DNA of 20,022 bases from Flavobacteriaceae bacterium (GCA_030618945.1 JAUXCI010000012.1:1-20022), one strand, 5' to 3'. Positions 1 through 8,205 are shown, counted from the first letter of the stretch. Numbers and translations are program-made. Notes: generated from the sequence alone by a model not told the origin.

Positions 1-17
1 ATTTCAGCATTGAATCA

Positions 18-776
18 TTACCTCGTAAAAACCAATTCCGTTTCTGTTGACAAATTCGCATCATAGCCATAGCCATTAGAATTAAAGCCCTTGATTCCGT
101 CAAGATCCTCAACTTTATGATCAATAATATACCTTAGCATAAGCCCGCGTGCTAATTTTGCAAAGGTCATGACTATTTTGTACTCACCATTTTTAAATTC
201 TTTGAATATAGGAGTTATCACTGGAGATTTGATCTCTTTGGCTTGCAGCACCCTAAAATATTCCTTGCTGGCAAGGTTTACAAACAATTCGCCCTCTTCC
301 ATTTCATTATTAAGGGATTCGGTTATTTGTTTATCCCAAAATTTATACAAATTTGGCTTTACTCCTATTTTTAAGCTTGTTCCCATTTCCAAGCGATAAG
401 CCTGCATCAGGTCCAAAGGTTTTAGAATTCCGTATTGTCCGGATAAAATTCGCAGTTTATTCTGTAACACTTCTAAATCATGCAAGGACATGGAATTTAC
501 ATCAAGGCCTCGATACACTTCTCCCGAAAAGGCGAATATTGCTTGTTTAGCATTTTCTGGATTAAAAGGAAGATGCCAGTTCTGATTCCTTTCATAATTC
601 AGTTGCCCTAAAGCCGGAGAAATTGACATCAATTTCGAAAGAGACCTTGCAGATTTTTTTCTTAAAATTCGGTTAAGTCTCTCTGCTTGTTTTAAAAAAA
701 TTGCTTGTGTAAAATCAGTAGTTGGGACTTCAGATTCAAAATTTAGCGACTTTGCGGGAGATATTACAATTTTCAT
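18..776 (-). CDS. yaaA: YaaA family peroxide stress protein (UPF0246)
   Basis: 252 residues, full length for the UPF0246/DUF328 family. Visible family signatures are the N-terminal ISPAKSL (residues 6-12), FSGEVYRGL, LSGQYGILKPLD followed by AYRLEMG, LASKEYF, and a late FAKLARG stretch. In Escherichia coli YaaA lowers free intracellular iron during hydrogen peroxide stress and so limits DNA damage; the E. coli protein has been shown to bind DNA. The role here is inferred from family membership. The ATG at 776 directly precedes the conserved N-terminus, so the start is secure. It is the last gene of the minus-strand run PASTA-rluD-yaaA, but 100 bp separate it from rluD and no clear TAnnTTTG box lies in that gap, so I cannot say whether it has its own promoter. 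Confidence 0.93.
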   Translation of the reverse strand: MKIVISPAKSLNFESEVPTTDFTQAIFLKQAERLNRILRKKSARSLSKLMSISPALGQLNYERNQNWHLPFNPENAKQAIFAFSGEVYRGLDVNSMSLHDLEVLQNKLRILSGQYGILKPLDLMQAYRLEMGTSLKIGVKPNLYKFWDKQITESLNNEMEEGELFVNLASKEYFRVLQAKEIKSPVITPIFKEFKNGEYKIVMTFAKLARGLMLRYIIDHKVEDLDGIKGFNSNGYGYDANLSTETELVFTR

Positions 777-876
777 TATTTAAAGATGTTAAAAATGAAG
801 TAAATGCCGATTTCAAATGTTTTTTTAAACTCAAATCAAAGAGACATTAGCATTTAATTTATTGCGACAATAATAA

Positions 877-1908
877 TTAAATTTCTTTTTGGTTCACGGT
901 GTACTTTCTCCATTTGTCAATACACTGTTGTATATCATCAGGGGTTTCCGAACTAAAAAACATTTTTTCTTTTGATGTTGGGTGTTCAAAACCAAGGGTT
1001 TTTGCGTGTAAGGCTTGTCTTGGTAATATTTTAAAGCAATTATCAACGAATTGCTTGTATTTGGTATAGGTCGTTCCTTTTAGAATAAGGTTACCCCCAT
1101 ATCGTTCATCATTAAAAAGCGTATGACCGATATGCTTAAAATGAGCCCTGATCTGGTGGGTTCTTCCGGTTTCTAGCTTACATTCAACCAGGGTAACATA
1201 GCTAAACCTTTCCAGGACCTTGTAATGGGTAACCGCGTGTTTTCCATGCTCACCATCAACAAACACATCCATTCGCAACCTGTTTTTCAAGCTTCTGCCA
1301 ATATTCCCCGTAATGGTACCTTCATCTTCAGCAAGGCTTCCCCAAACAAGCGCCATATAAACCCTCTCGGTCGTTCGGTTAAAAAACTGACTAGCAAGGT
1401 TTGCCATGGCAAAATCTGTTTTTGCCACAACAAGGAGTCCACTGGTGTCTTTGTCAATTCGATGCACTAGTCCCGGCCTTTCATTACTGTTGTTTGGCAA
1501 ATTATCAAAATGATGAATAAGTCCATTTACCAGGGTTCCGCTATAATTCCCATGGCCTGGATGCACCACCATTCCTGCGGGTTTGTTTATAACGACCACC
1601 TCCTCATCTTCATAAACAACATCTATTGGTATATCCTCGGCAACCAAGAGGTTTTCGTGAGGTGGATGAGCCAAAACTACTCTGACTACATCTTTGGATT
1701 TAACCTTATAATTAGCTTTTACAACTGTTTCATTGACCAAAACATTACCAGCTTTTATAGCCAACTGAATTTTGTTTCTGGTGGCATTTTCAATAAAGTT
1801 CATTAAAAATTTATCCACTCTCAAAGGCTCTTGTCCCTCGCCAGCTACAAATTTAAAATGCTCATATAAATCATCATTAGCATTGAAATTCTCATCACTT
1901 TCAATCAT
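877..1908 (-). CDS. rluD: RluD-type 23S rRNA pseudouridine synthase (RluA family)
   Basis: 343 residues. An S4-type RNA-binding domain lies at about residues 28-85 (LRVDKFL, then IKAGNVLVNE). The RluA catalytic domain follows, with INKPAGMVVHPGHG (107-120) and the catalytic motif HRIDKDTSGLLVVAK from 149, where Asp152 is the expected nucleophile. The RTHQIRAH motif and a C-terminal ALHAKTLGFEHP segment complete the family pattern. The enzyme should isomerise uridines in 23S rRNA (helix 69 in E. coli RluD), but exact target sites cannot be read from sequence and RluA-family paralogues exist. It lies 33 bp downstream of the PASTA gene on the same strand, so the two are probably co-transcribed; this pairing next to a divergent ddl is familiar in Bacteroidota. 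Confidence 0.92.
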   Translation of the reverse strand: MIESDENFNANDDLYEHFKFVAGEGQEPLRVDKFLMNFIENATRNKIQLAIKAGNVLVNETVVKANYKVKSKDVVRVVLAHPPHENLLVAEDIPIDVVYEDEEVVVINKPAGMVVHPGHGNYSGTLVNGLIHHFDNLPNNSNERPGLVHRIDKDTSGLLVVAKTDFAMANLASQFFNRTTERVYMALVWGSLAEDEGTITGNIGRSLKNRLRMDVFVDGEHGKHAVTHYKVLERFSYVTLVECKLETGRTHQIRAHFKHIGHTLFNDERYGGNLILKGTTYTKYKQFVDNCFKILPRQALHAKTLGFEHPTSKEKMFFSSETPDDIQQCIDKWRKYTVNQKEI

Positions 1909-1941
1909 TATAGCTTATAGATTTTGGCAGAATAACACTGC

Positions 1942-2511
1942 TTAATTTATAGAATCCCTTTTCACCAAACCATCTCCTAGAACAAGGTCAATTACTGTAT
2001 TCTTAGGCAATTTATCGCCTGGAACAACTTTTCCCTTCTTGGATTCAAGCCCACGTACAACGTCGTAGCCCAGATCTTTAACATATCTTTCTTTGCCAAT
2101 CCTGAACCCTAGTGACTTTAATTGAATAACCACCTGTCTTTTGGTTTGGTCCAAAACATTAGGAACTGTAATTTTCCTGTAATCAGATGGATTTAAAGTG
2201 AGGTATATTTTTCTATTTTCCTTCACAAAACTACCCGATAAAGGGTCTTGCTCTATGACTGATTTTGGAGGAAATTTCGGATTAAAACTAGCAGAATCAA
2301 TCACGACAAACCTCAAATTTAACTCCTGTAGTTTTTGCTCTGTTTCGTTAAGGCTCAACATTTCTAAGTTTGGAACCGTTATTTTTTCGTCGTGCTTGGT
2401 ATGAAAATTTAGCCACCTGAACAGTCCAAAAACCAAAATTAAGGAAATAGCCAGGATCATAATTAATGTCCTTAAAAACTCCTTGCTTTTTATATATTGC
2501 AATAAACTCAT
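1942..2511 (-). CDS. membrane-anchored PASTA domain protein
   Basis: 189 residues. A short basic N-terminus is followed by one hydrophobic segment at about 15-32 (LIMILAISLILVFGLF), then two PASTA repeats beginning near KITVPNLEMLS (about 43) and KITVPNVLDQT (about 113). PASTA domains in other bacteria bind peptidoglycan fragments or sit on Ser/Thr kinases and penicillin-binding proteins. Here there is no kinase or transpeptidase domain, so the protein is just an anchor plus PASTA repeats outside the cytoplasmic membrane. It is divergently transcribed from D-Ala-D-Ala ligase and followed by rluD. A cell-wall sensing or scaffolding role is inferred from the domain and the ddl neighbour only. 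Confidence 0.88.
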   Translation of the reverse strand: MSLLQYIKSKEFLRTLIMILAISLILVFGLFRWLNFHTKHDEKITVPNLEMLSLNETEQKLQELNLRFVVIDSASFNPKFPPKSVIEQDPLSGSFVKENRKIYLTLNPSDYRKITVPNVLDQTKRQVVIQLKSLGFRIGKERYVKDLGYDVVRGLESKKGKVVPGDKLPKNTVIDLVLGDGLVKRDSIN

Positions 2512-2530
2512 TTCAAAAAAATAATTTTTT

Positions 2531-2538
2531 CAAATATA
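2531..2538 (-). promoter_or_regulatory. -7 promoter element for the PASTA-rluD transcript
   Basis: On the minus strand this reads TATATTTG, an exact match to the Bacteroidota sigma factor -7 consensus TAnnTTTG, 19 bp upstream of the PASTA start codon. No good -33 TTG is visible at the usual spacing. Confidence 0.5.
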
Positions 2539-2590
2539 CTTTAAAATAATAACTGATCAGCAGATAAACAGTCATTTCAAGTCTTTTTTG

Positions 2591-2598
2591 TAAGTTTG
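2591..2598 (+). promoter_or_regulatory. -7 promoter element for ddl-coaD
   Basis: TAAGTTTG matches the TAnnTTTG consensus and lies 35 bp before the ddl start codon. The PASTA element on the other strand is only 52 bp away, so both promoters share the 122-bp divergent gap. The -33 element is not evident. Confidence 0.45.
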
Positions 2599-2633
2599 TT
2601 TATACAATTCATTTTACCAAATTTAATTATTTA

Positions 2634-3602
2634 ATGAAAAAAAACATCGCCATAATAATGGGAGGCTATTCCTCAGAAGTAGATATTTCTCTTCAGAGTG
2701 GTAATATTGTTTTTGATCATCTTGACAAAGAGAAATACAATGCCTTTCGAATTCATATCTTAAAGGACAAGTGGGTGCACGTTGACGATGATAACAGGGA
2801 ACACCCTATCAACGTTGAAGATTTTACAGCAATCGTTAATGGATATAAGATTAGATTTGACTTTGTTTTTAATGCGATCCATGGGCATCCGGGAGAAGAC
2901 GGCACCATCCTTGCTTATTTTGATCTCTTGGGAATAAAACACTCCTCTGCTCCTTTTTATCAGATGGCAGTCGCATTTAATAAAAGAGACTGTATAAGTT
3001 TATTAAAACCCTATGGTATTAAAAGTGCAAAATCATTTTATCTCAATAAAGAAGATGAGATAAATCTTAAATCCATCATTGATACTGTTGGCTTACCATG
3101 TTTTGTGAAACCTAACCGGGCCGGATCCAGTTTTGGTATAAGCAAGGTTTACAAAGAAAGTGAGTTGATCCCAGCCCTGGAAAAAGCTTTTCTTGAAGAT
3201 GCTGAAATTCTTATCGAAGAGTTCCTCTCGGGTATTGAAGTCTCTGTAGGAGTCATTAAATATCAAGGACACATTAAAGTATTACCTATAACCGAAATTG
3301 TTTCGGAAAATGATTTTTTCGATTATGATGCCAAATATTTGGGTAAATCAAAAGAAATTACACCCGCAAGAATATCAGAAATTCAAAAGAACAAAGTCTC
3401 TGAAGTGGCAAGAAATATATACCAAAGCATGCATTTAAAAGGTTTGTCAAGAGCTGATTTTATTTTCATTAAGGACGAGCCTTATTTTATCGAACTCAAT
3501 TTGGTTCCGGGTTTGTCTTCAGAAAGTATCATCCCAAAACAGGCCTTAGAAGCAGGAATTTCTCTTTCAGCATTATTTGAAAGTTGTATTGATATTAATT
3601 AA
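2634..3602 (+). CDS. ddl: D-alanine--D-alanine ligase
   Basis: 322 residues, ATP-grasp fold. It joins two D-alanines for the peptidoglycan pentapeptide in the cytoplasm. Visible motifs are the N-terminal MGGYSSEVDISLQSG, HGHPGEDGT, the ATP-binding FVKPNRAGSSFGISKV, the omega-loop segment DYDAKYLGKSKEITPA, and the metal- and phosphate-binding C-terminal ELNLVPGLSSESIIPKQ. The usual Thr after the metal-binding Asn (NTxPG) is Leu here (NLVPG); the Asn itself is kept, so activity is expected. It heads a plus-strand pair with coaD (25 bp apart) and is divergent from the PASTA protein, a cell-wall themed neighbourhood. Confidence 0.95.
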   Translation: MKKNIAIIMGGYSSEVDISLQSGNIVFDHLDKEKYNAFRIHILKDKWVHVDDDNREHPINVEDFTAIVNGYKIRFDFVFNAIHGHPGEDGTILAYFDLLGIKHSSAPFYQMAVAFNKRDCISLLKPYGIKSAKSFYLNKEDEINLKSIIDTVGLPCFVKPNRAGSSFGISKVYKESELIPALEKAFLEDAEILIEEFLSGIEVSVGVIKYQGHIKVLPITEIVSENDFFDYDAKYLGKSKEITPARISEIQKNKVSEVARNIYQSMHLKGLSRADFIFIKDEPYFIELNLVPGLSSESIIPKQALEAGISLSALFESCIDIN

Positions 3603-3627
3603 ATCACACCAATCAAGTATTAAAATC

Positions 3628-4086
3628 ATGAAGAAATCAGCAGTTTTTCCCGGGTCTTTTGACCCGCTTACACTTGGACATACCGACATTATTGATAGAG
3701 CTATACCTCTTTTTGATAAGATCATCATTGCCATCGGTACGAATTCTTCAAAGCAATACATGTTTACCCTTAAACAACGGAAGGCATTTATCGAAAAAAC
3801 TTATGAGAATGTACCCAATGTAGTGGTTGATACCTATAATGGTTTAACCATAGATTATTGCAATAAGATTGGTAGTCAGTATATTTTACGGGGCCTTAGA
3901 AATCCTGCCGATTTTGAATTTGAAAAAGCCATAGCACAAACGAATAGAAAAATGTCAAAGATTGAAACCGTTTTTTTATTGACAAGTGCCGACACTTCTT
4001 ATATCAGTTCCAGTATAGTAAGAGACATCCTTATCAACAAGGGGGACGTATCTATGTTCGTTCCAAAAGTTGTAACCGAAGGCTAA
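3628..4086 (+). CDS. coaD: pantetheine-phosphate adenylyltransferase (CoaD)
   Basis: 152 residues, the normal length for the family. It transfers AMP from ATP to 4'-phosphopantetheine, the penultimate step of coenzyme A synthesis. The nucleotidyltransferase motif TLGH is at residues 15-18 within FPGSFDPLTLGHTDII; RGLRNPADFEFE and the C-terminal SYISSSIVRD are also diagnostic. The ATG at 3628 is chosen because it puts AVFPGSFDP at the usual distance from the N-terminus. An in-frame upstream start at 3577 would overlap ddl by 26 bases and add 17 residues the family lacks. Probably co-transcribed with ddl. Confidence 0.95.
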   Translation: MKKSAVFPGSFDPLTLGHTDIIDRAIPLFDKIIIAIGTNSSKQYMFTLKQRKAFIEKTYENVPNVVVDTYNGLTIDYCNKIGSQYILRGLRNPADFEFEKAIAQTNRKMSKIETVFLLTSADTSYISSSIVRDILINKGDVSMFVPKVVTEG

Positions 4087-4110
4087 GTCTATGCGATTCT
4101 CGCGCTTTTC

Positions 4111-5739
4111 TTACAAATGATATTCTGAAAGACTCTTTGGGAATTCTTCCGGATTGGCAGCCAAATGATACCTCGGATCATCAATGGCATCGATGATTAC
4201 CTGATGAAATTTTGGATCCGATTTGTATAACAGGGCTTTACATTCCACACTTAAATGTTTTAAGTGGATTGTTTTATTTTCTGCCTCATACTTTTTTACC
4301 AAATTCAAGATCGCTTCAAGGGCGGAATGATCGCTGATCCTTGATTCCACAAAATCAATTTCTACTTTATCAGGATCGTTTTTAACATCAAATTTATCGT
4401 TAAAGGCCGAGATAGAGCCAAAAAACAAGGGACCCCAAATCTCGTAAACTTTGGTGCCATCAGGTTTCATCCTTTTACGCGACCGAATCCTCTTTGCGTT
4501 TTCCCATGAAAAAACAAGGGCACTTACAATAACCCCGGCAAATACTGCTATGGCCAGGTCAAAAATTACCGTTAGCGCAGAAACGAGAACGATAACAAAA
4601 ACATCAGTTCTGGGAATTTTGGTTATAATCCTGAAACTACTCCAGGCAAAAGTTCCAACCACAACCATAAACATAACGCCTACCAGAGCAGCAATAGGTA
4701 CCCGCTCTATATATGATGATCCAAATAAAATAAAAAAGAGAAGCATCAAAGCAGCTACTATTCCCGAAAGTCTTGATCTACCTCCAGATTTTATATTAAT
4801 AATGGATTGGCCTATCATGGCACATCCACCCATGCCTCCAAACAAACCTGTGACAATATTTGCGCTTCCCTGGGCTATACATTCTTTATTTCCATTACCC
4901 CTGGTATCGGTTAATTCATCTATTAAGTTCAAAGTCATCAAAGATTCTATCAATCCAATGGCCGCAAGAATAAGGGCATAAGGAAAGATGAATTTAATGG
5001 TTGACCATTGAAAAGGAACTGTACTAAAAAGCTCCCATTGAAAACTTGGAAGTCCTCCTTTTAATCCTTCACCTCCACCGTCTTTAATAAACGAACCAAC
5101 AGTAGCCACATCAAAATTAAATAAAATCACAATGGTTGAAACGGCTAATATTGCCAACAAGGCCTCTGGTAAATTCTTTGTTATCTTTAGTTTTGGTAAA
5201 CCCCACATCATCAACATAGTAAGCCCTACTAAGCCACTCATCAAATAAAACTCCATCCCCTGAAGCCATATTTTTTCGCCATCAACGGTTTTTTTAAACA
5301 TACCGAGTTGAGAAAGAAATATAACGATTGCAAGACCATTGACAAAACCCATCATTACAGGATGGGGAATAAGTCTAACAAATTTACCCAGTTTTAAAAT
5401 TCCTGCCAAGACCTGAATAAAGCCCATTAGGATTACGGTCGCAAACAAATAATACAAACCTAGATTTTCACCGGGTTCACCCATTTCATTTCCACGTGCC
5501 ACAAGACTTACCATTACTACGGCTAAAGCCCCTGTTGCACCAGAAATCATTCCAGGTCTACCACCAAATACTGACGTGATCAAGCCCACCATAAACGCTG
5601 CATAAAGTCCAACTAATGGGTCAACTCCAGCTACAAAGGCAAAGGCCACTGCTTCTGGCACCAATGCAAGAGCCACGGTGATTCCAGATAACACATCATT
5701 TTTTACATTGGGTAATCTTTTTGATATAAATTCGGTCAT
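4111..5739 (-). CDS. SulP family inorganic anion transporter with STAS domain
   Basis: 542 residues. The N-terminal ~420 residues are strongly hydrophobic with many membrane segments and SulP signatures (GITVALALVPEAVAFAFVAG near the start; GATGALAVV; a glycine-rich MGGCAMIGQSIINIKSGGRSR loop). A cytoplasmic STAS domain occupies about 430-540; its SRISDHSALEAI segment carries the Ser region that is phosphorylated or regulatory in related domains. SulP proteins move sulfate, bicarbonate or other anions across the inner membrane; the substrate cannot be told from sequence. The ATG at 5739 is preferred to an in-frame TTG one codon earlier. It is convergent with coaD (24 bp gap) and appears monocistronic. 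Confidence 0.92.
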   Translation of the reverse strand: MTEFISKRLPNVKNDVLSGITVALALVPEAVAFAFVAGVDPLVGLYAAFMVGLITSVFGGRPGMISGATGALAVVMVSLVARGNEMGEPGENLGLYYLFATVILMGFIQVLAGILKLGKFVRLIPHPVMMGFVNGLAIVIFLSQLGMFKKTVDGEKIWLQGMEFYLMSGLVGLTMLMMWGLPKLKITKNLPEALLAILAVSTIVILFNFDVATVGSFIKDGGGEGLKGGLPSFQWELFSTVPFQWSTIKFIFPYALILAAIGLIESLMTLNLIDELTDTRGNGNKECIAQGSANIVTGLFGGMGGCAMIGQSIINIKSGGRSRLSGIVAALMLLFFILFGSSYIERVPIAALVGVMFMVVVGTFAWSSFRIITKIPRTDVFVIVLVSALTVIFDLAIAVFAGVIVSALVFSWENAKRIRSRKRMKPDGTKVYEIWGPLFFGSISAFNDKFDVKNDPDKVEIDFVESRISDHSALEAILNLVKKYEAENKTIHLKHLSVECKALLYKSDPKFHQVIIDAIDDPRYHLAANPEEFPKSLSEYHL

Positions 5740-5761
5740 CAATCTAATTTTTGAAAAGCGG

Positions 5762-5769
5762 CAAATATA
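5762..5769 (-). promoter_or_regulatory. -7 promoter element for the SulP transporter
   Basis: Minus-strand TATATTTG, identical to the element before the PASTA gene, 22 bp upstream of the SulP start codon. No clear -33 TTG at normal spacing. Confidence 0.5.
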
Positions 5770-5804
5770 CTGTTTTCTAAGGATTAAATGTTTGAATCTC
5801 TTAT

Positions 5805-6407
5805 TTATTGATTTACAGCTTGATACGCTTTTAATAGTAATTGAATATTGGGATAGGTATTATGCCGTACCAGCTCGGTGTCTGTTGCTTTAATCCATCT
5901 GATTGCCGTAATTCCTTCTTCCACTTGTGGTTTCAAATCACGATCGTCTGAATACATATTGAACCAATGGGTGATTTTTAAAATCTCTTTATTGTTTTCT
6001 TCATAAATATGATAGGTAGTTGAAAGCGCCCTACCCAATTCAATTTGTCCAAAACCACATTCCTCCTTAACCTCCCTTATGGCTGCCATTTCTTGGCTTT
6101 CACCAGGTTCTATTTTTCCTTTTGGCAAGTCCCACTTATCAAATCTGTATATAAACAATAATTCATTTCCGCTATTGCGGACTATTCCACCGGCAGCCTC
6201 AATCACTTTAAAATGCTGACAAAATTCAAACCACAATGTTTTTAGGTCATGATGGAAGATCAATATTTCCTTTTTAGCAGACAATGTTTTCTCATCAAGC
6301 ATGTTCTCTCGGCTCAAATCTTTCCAGTAGACTATGTGATTCTGCTCGAGATTTTTTACATCATCGGTTAAAATAATTGGAGTATCATTCTTAAAAATTG
6401 TATACAT
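5805..6407 (-). CDS. NUDIX hydrolase
   Basis: 200 residues from the ATG at 6407. A complete Nudix box spans residues 97-119 (Gly97, Glu103, Arg111-Glu112, Glu115-Glu116, Gly118), preceded by AAGGIVRNSGNELLFIYR. Such enzymes cleave nucleoside diphosphates linked to another group and need divalent metal. The substrate is unknown; the extra ~70-residue N-terminal part has no motif I recognise. An in-frame TTG at 6428 would extend the protein by 7 residues and run into pyrE; the ATG is preferred. The start lies 7 bp from the divergent pyrE start, so its promoter must fall inside the pyrE coding region. Confidence 0.9.
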   Translation of the reverse strand: MYTIFKNDTPIILTDDVKNLEQNHIVYWKDLSRENMLDEKTLSAKKEILIFHHDLKTLWFEFCQHFKVIEAAGGIVRNSGNELLFIYRFDKWDLPKGKIEPGESQEMAAIREVKEECGFGQIELGRALSTTYHIYEENNKEILKITHWFNMYSDDRDLKPQVEEGITAIRWIKATDTELVRHNTYPNIQLLLKAYQAVNQ

Positions 6408-6410
6408 TTG
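6377..6410 (+). promoter_or_regulatory. candidate promoter for pyrE inside the NUDIX gene
   Basis: TTG at 6377-6379 and TACATTTG at 6403-6410 are separated by 23 bp, at the upper end of the published -33/-7 spacing for Flavobacterium promoters. The -7 box ends 4 bp before the pyrE ATG, implying a very short or absent leader if it is used. It overlaps the NUDIX start codon. Confidence 0.4.
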
Positions 6411-6414
6411 TTGT

Positions 6415-7059
6415 ATGATTTTTGACAAAAATACTGCAAAAAAGACAGCTGAATTGCTTTTGAAGATAAAAGCGATAAAATTGCAACCTGAAGAACCCTT
6501 TTCATGGGCTTCAGGATGGAAATCACCAATTTATTGTGATAATCGCGTCACCTTATCTTATGTGATGATTCGAAATTATATTCGAGAAAATCTCGCGAAA
6601 ATCATTTTGGAAAAGCATGGTCAACCTGATGTGATTGCTGGTGTAGCAACTGGTGCTATTGCCATTGGGGTTTTAGTGGCACAAGAATTAGGTGTTCCTT
6701 TTATCTATGTGCGGCCGGAACCAAAACAGCATGGAAGAAAAAATCAAATTGAAGGATTTTTGGACAGTGGTCAAAATGTTGTTGTGGTAGAAGATTTGAT
6801 CAGCACAGGAAAAAGCAGTCTTAATGCCGTTAAAGCACTTAAAGAGGCCGGAGCCAGAGTTATTGGCATGGTCGCTATTTTTGATTACGGTTTTGAAATA
6901 GCTGAGAATAATTTTAAAGAGTTTCACTTAGAGTTAACCACCTTAAGTGATTACGATAACCTTTTAGAGCAGGCCCTTGAAACCAACTTTATTGCTACTA
7001 AACAATTAGGAACCCTAAAAGACTGGAGAGAAAACCCTGCTGAATGGAACGGTAATTAA
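6415..7059 (+). CDS. pyrE: orotate phosphoribosyltransferase
   Basis: 214 residues. It makes orotidine 5'-phosphate from orotate and PRPP in de novo pyrimidine synthesis, acting in the cytoplasm as a dimer. The PRPP-binding loop VVVVEDLISTGKS is at residues 122-134, and the flexible catalytic loop RPEPKQHGRKNQIEG at 100-114; the N-terminal FSWASGWKSPIYCDNR matches the orotate-binding start of the family. The SRPBCC gene follows after 6 bp, so the two form an operon. No pyrimidine attenuator or leader hairpin is visible, and there is no room for one given the 7-bp gap to the divergent NUDIX gene. Confidence 0.95.
   Translation: MIFDKNTAKKTAELLLKIKAIKLQPEEPFSWASGWKSPIYCDNRVTLSYVMIRNYIRENLAKIILEKHGQPDVIAGVATGAIAIGVLVAQELGVPFIYVRPEPKQHGRKNQIEGFLDSGQNVVVVEDLISTGKSSLNAVKALKEAGARVIGMVAIFDYGFEIAENNFKEFHLELTTLSDYDNLLEQALETNFIATKQLGTLKDWRENPAEWNGN
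6426..6433 (-). promoter_or_regulatory. candidate -7 element for the NUDIX gene inside pyrE
   Basis: Minus-strand TATTTTTG matches TAnnTTTG and lies 18 bp upstream of the NUDIX ATG, within codons 4-7 of pyrE. No clear -33 partner; it is supported mainly by position. Confidence 0.35.
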
Positions 7060-7065
7060 ACAATT

Positions 7066-7455
7066 ATGAATTTAGAAAGTCCTAAAGTTACACTTGAAAA
7101 GTCTAATCAAGAAATTTTTGAATACCTGTCAAAAGTGGGTAATTTTGAACAACTCATGCCTGACAATATTGATAAATTTGAAGCAGGTGAATCATCCTTT
7201 TTATTCGCATTAAAAGGAATGCCTCAGATAGAACTAAAATTGGAAGAATTGGTAGAGCCCAATAAAATAGTTCTCGGTTCTACCAATGAAAAATTTCCAT
7301 TTACACTAACCGCTAACATTAAGGAACAAACAGCTTCTTCTTGTGATGTTCAATTGCTCTTTGACGGAAAATTCAATCCTATGGTTGCAATGATGGTTAA
7401 AAGCCCCCTACAAAAGTTTATTGATACCCTTATGACTAACATAAGCAAAAAGTAG
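7066..7455 (+). CDS. SRPBCC (START-like) family protein
   Basis: 129 residues. It looks like a small helix-grip (polyketide cyclase/SRPBCC) domain: it opens with KVTLEKSNQEIFEYLSKVGNFEQLMP, typical of the first strand and helix of that fold, and ends in a long helix (MVAMMVKSPLQKFIDTLMTNI). Family members bind hydrophobic ligands in a deep cavity; the ligand here is unknown. It follows pyrE by 6 bp on the same strand, a pairing I recall from other flavobacterial genomes. It is convergent with the biotin ligase, 18 bp away, with no strong terminator hairpin between them. Confidence 0.82.
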   Translation: MNLESPKVTLEKSNQEIFEYLSKVGNFEQLMPDNIDKFEAGESSFLFALKGMPQIELKLEELVEPNKIVLGSTNEKFPFTLTANIKEQTASSCDVQLLFDGKFNPMVAMMVKSPLQKFIDTLMTNISKK

Positions 7456-7473
7456 TGACCTTCAAATGCAGTT

Positions 7474-8205
7474 TTATAAATAAGTGATCTCTTTGAAGTT
7501 ATAAGTCTTTAAGGTTTGTTCTTCGTTTTCAACTATAAGTAAGCCTTGTTGGCTGACCCCTTTTATAATGCCCATAAATTTTTGTCCTTGTTGGTCTGCA
7601 AACATATGAGCCACATTTTTTCTGAATAACCGCTGATCATATGCTTCCCAAAGTTCCTTATGTTTCTTTTGAAAAATCAGGTCGAATTGATGCTGGATCG
7701 ATTCAACGATCTCGTTTAACAATACATCTCTATCCAAATCTTTAATGATCAATTGTTTTATGGAAACTGCAAAAGGCAGATCTTTGGAAAAACTGATCTG
7801 ATTTACATTTAGTCCGATACCGATAATTGTATGATTTATCTCATCATGCATCAAGGTGTTCTCAATTAGCAAACCTCCCAGTTTCTTTGACACTGACATT
7901 ATGTCGTTCGGCCATTTTATGCTTAGTTTTGGTAGATTATATTTCGTTAAAGCATTATAAATCCCAAGTGAAGCGGCACAATTTAGTAAAAATTGATCCC
8001 TTGCCTTAAACCCATTTAATCTAACTAAAATACTACATATTAGGTTTTTAGACTTATCAGATTGCCATACCGCACCTTTTTGCCCTCGCCCTGCTGACTG
8101 ATATTCAGTGCTTACTACAGTCCATTTCTCCAAACCTCCTTTTTTGGACATTTTTTTCAAATAAGAATTCGTTGAATCTATGGCATTAAGTTTGACTAGG
8201 TACAT
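7474..8205 (-). CDS. birA: biotin--[acetyl-CoA-carboxylase] ligase, without DNA-binding domain
   Basis: 243 residues. It attaches biotin to carboxylase carrier proteins through biotinyl-AMP. Motifs: GRGQKG (39-44) in the biotin/AMP-binding loop, KWPNDI from 97, KKLGGLLIENTL (108-119) and IIGIGLNVN. The N-terminal helix-turn-helix of the E. coli bifunctional repressor is absent: the protein starts directly in the catalytic domain (NAIDSTNSYLK), so it should be an enzyme only and not regulate biotin genes by DNA binding. Transcribed alone on the minus strand, divergent from rsfS across 75 bp. Confidence 0.93.
   Translation of the reverse strand: MYLVKLNAIDSTNSYLKKMSKKGGLEKWTVVSTEYQSAGRGQKGAVWQSDKSKNLICSILVRLNGFKARDQFLLNCAASLGIYNALTKYNLPKLSIKWPNDIMSVSKKLGGLLIENTLMHDEINHTIIGIGLNVNQISFSKDLPFAVSIKQLIIKDLDRDVLLNEIVESIQHQFDLIFQKKHKELWEAYDQRLFRKNVAHMFADQQGQKFMGIIKGVSQQGLLIVENEEQTLKTYNFKEITYL

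Noticed and set aside
1225..1806. Plus-strand open frames inside rluD
   Set aside because: They overlap a clear, full-length conserved gene on the other strand and resemble no family.
3577..3627. N-terminal extension of coaD overlapping ddl
   Set aside because: The extra 17 residues are not part of the family and would overlap the end of ddl; the ATG at 3628 gives the normal CoaD start.
4087..4110. Hairpin GCGA-TTC-TCGC followed by a T-rich stretch as a coaD terminator
   Set aside because: Only four stem pairs and a broken T-run; too weak to call.
6408..6428. TTG start for the NUDIX protein overlapping pyrE
   Set aside because: It adds only 7 residues with no family support and would overlap the divergent pyrE start; the ATG at 6407 is better.
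6415..7059. Pyrimidine-responsive attenuator before pyrE
   Set aside because: There is no leader: only 7 bp separate pyrE from the divergent gene and no hairpin or U-tract is seen.
7474..8205. BirA as a biotin-operon repressor
   Set aside because: The N-terminal DNA-binding domain is missing; the protein begins in the catalytic domain.
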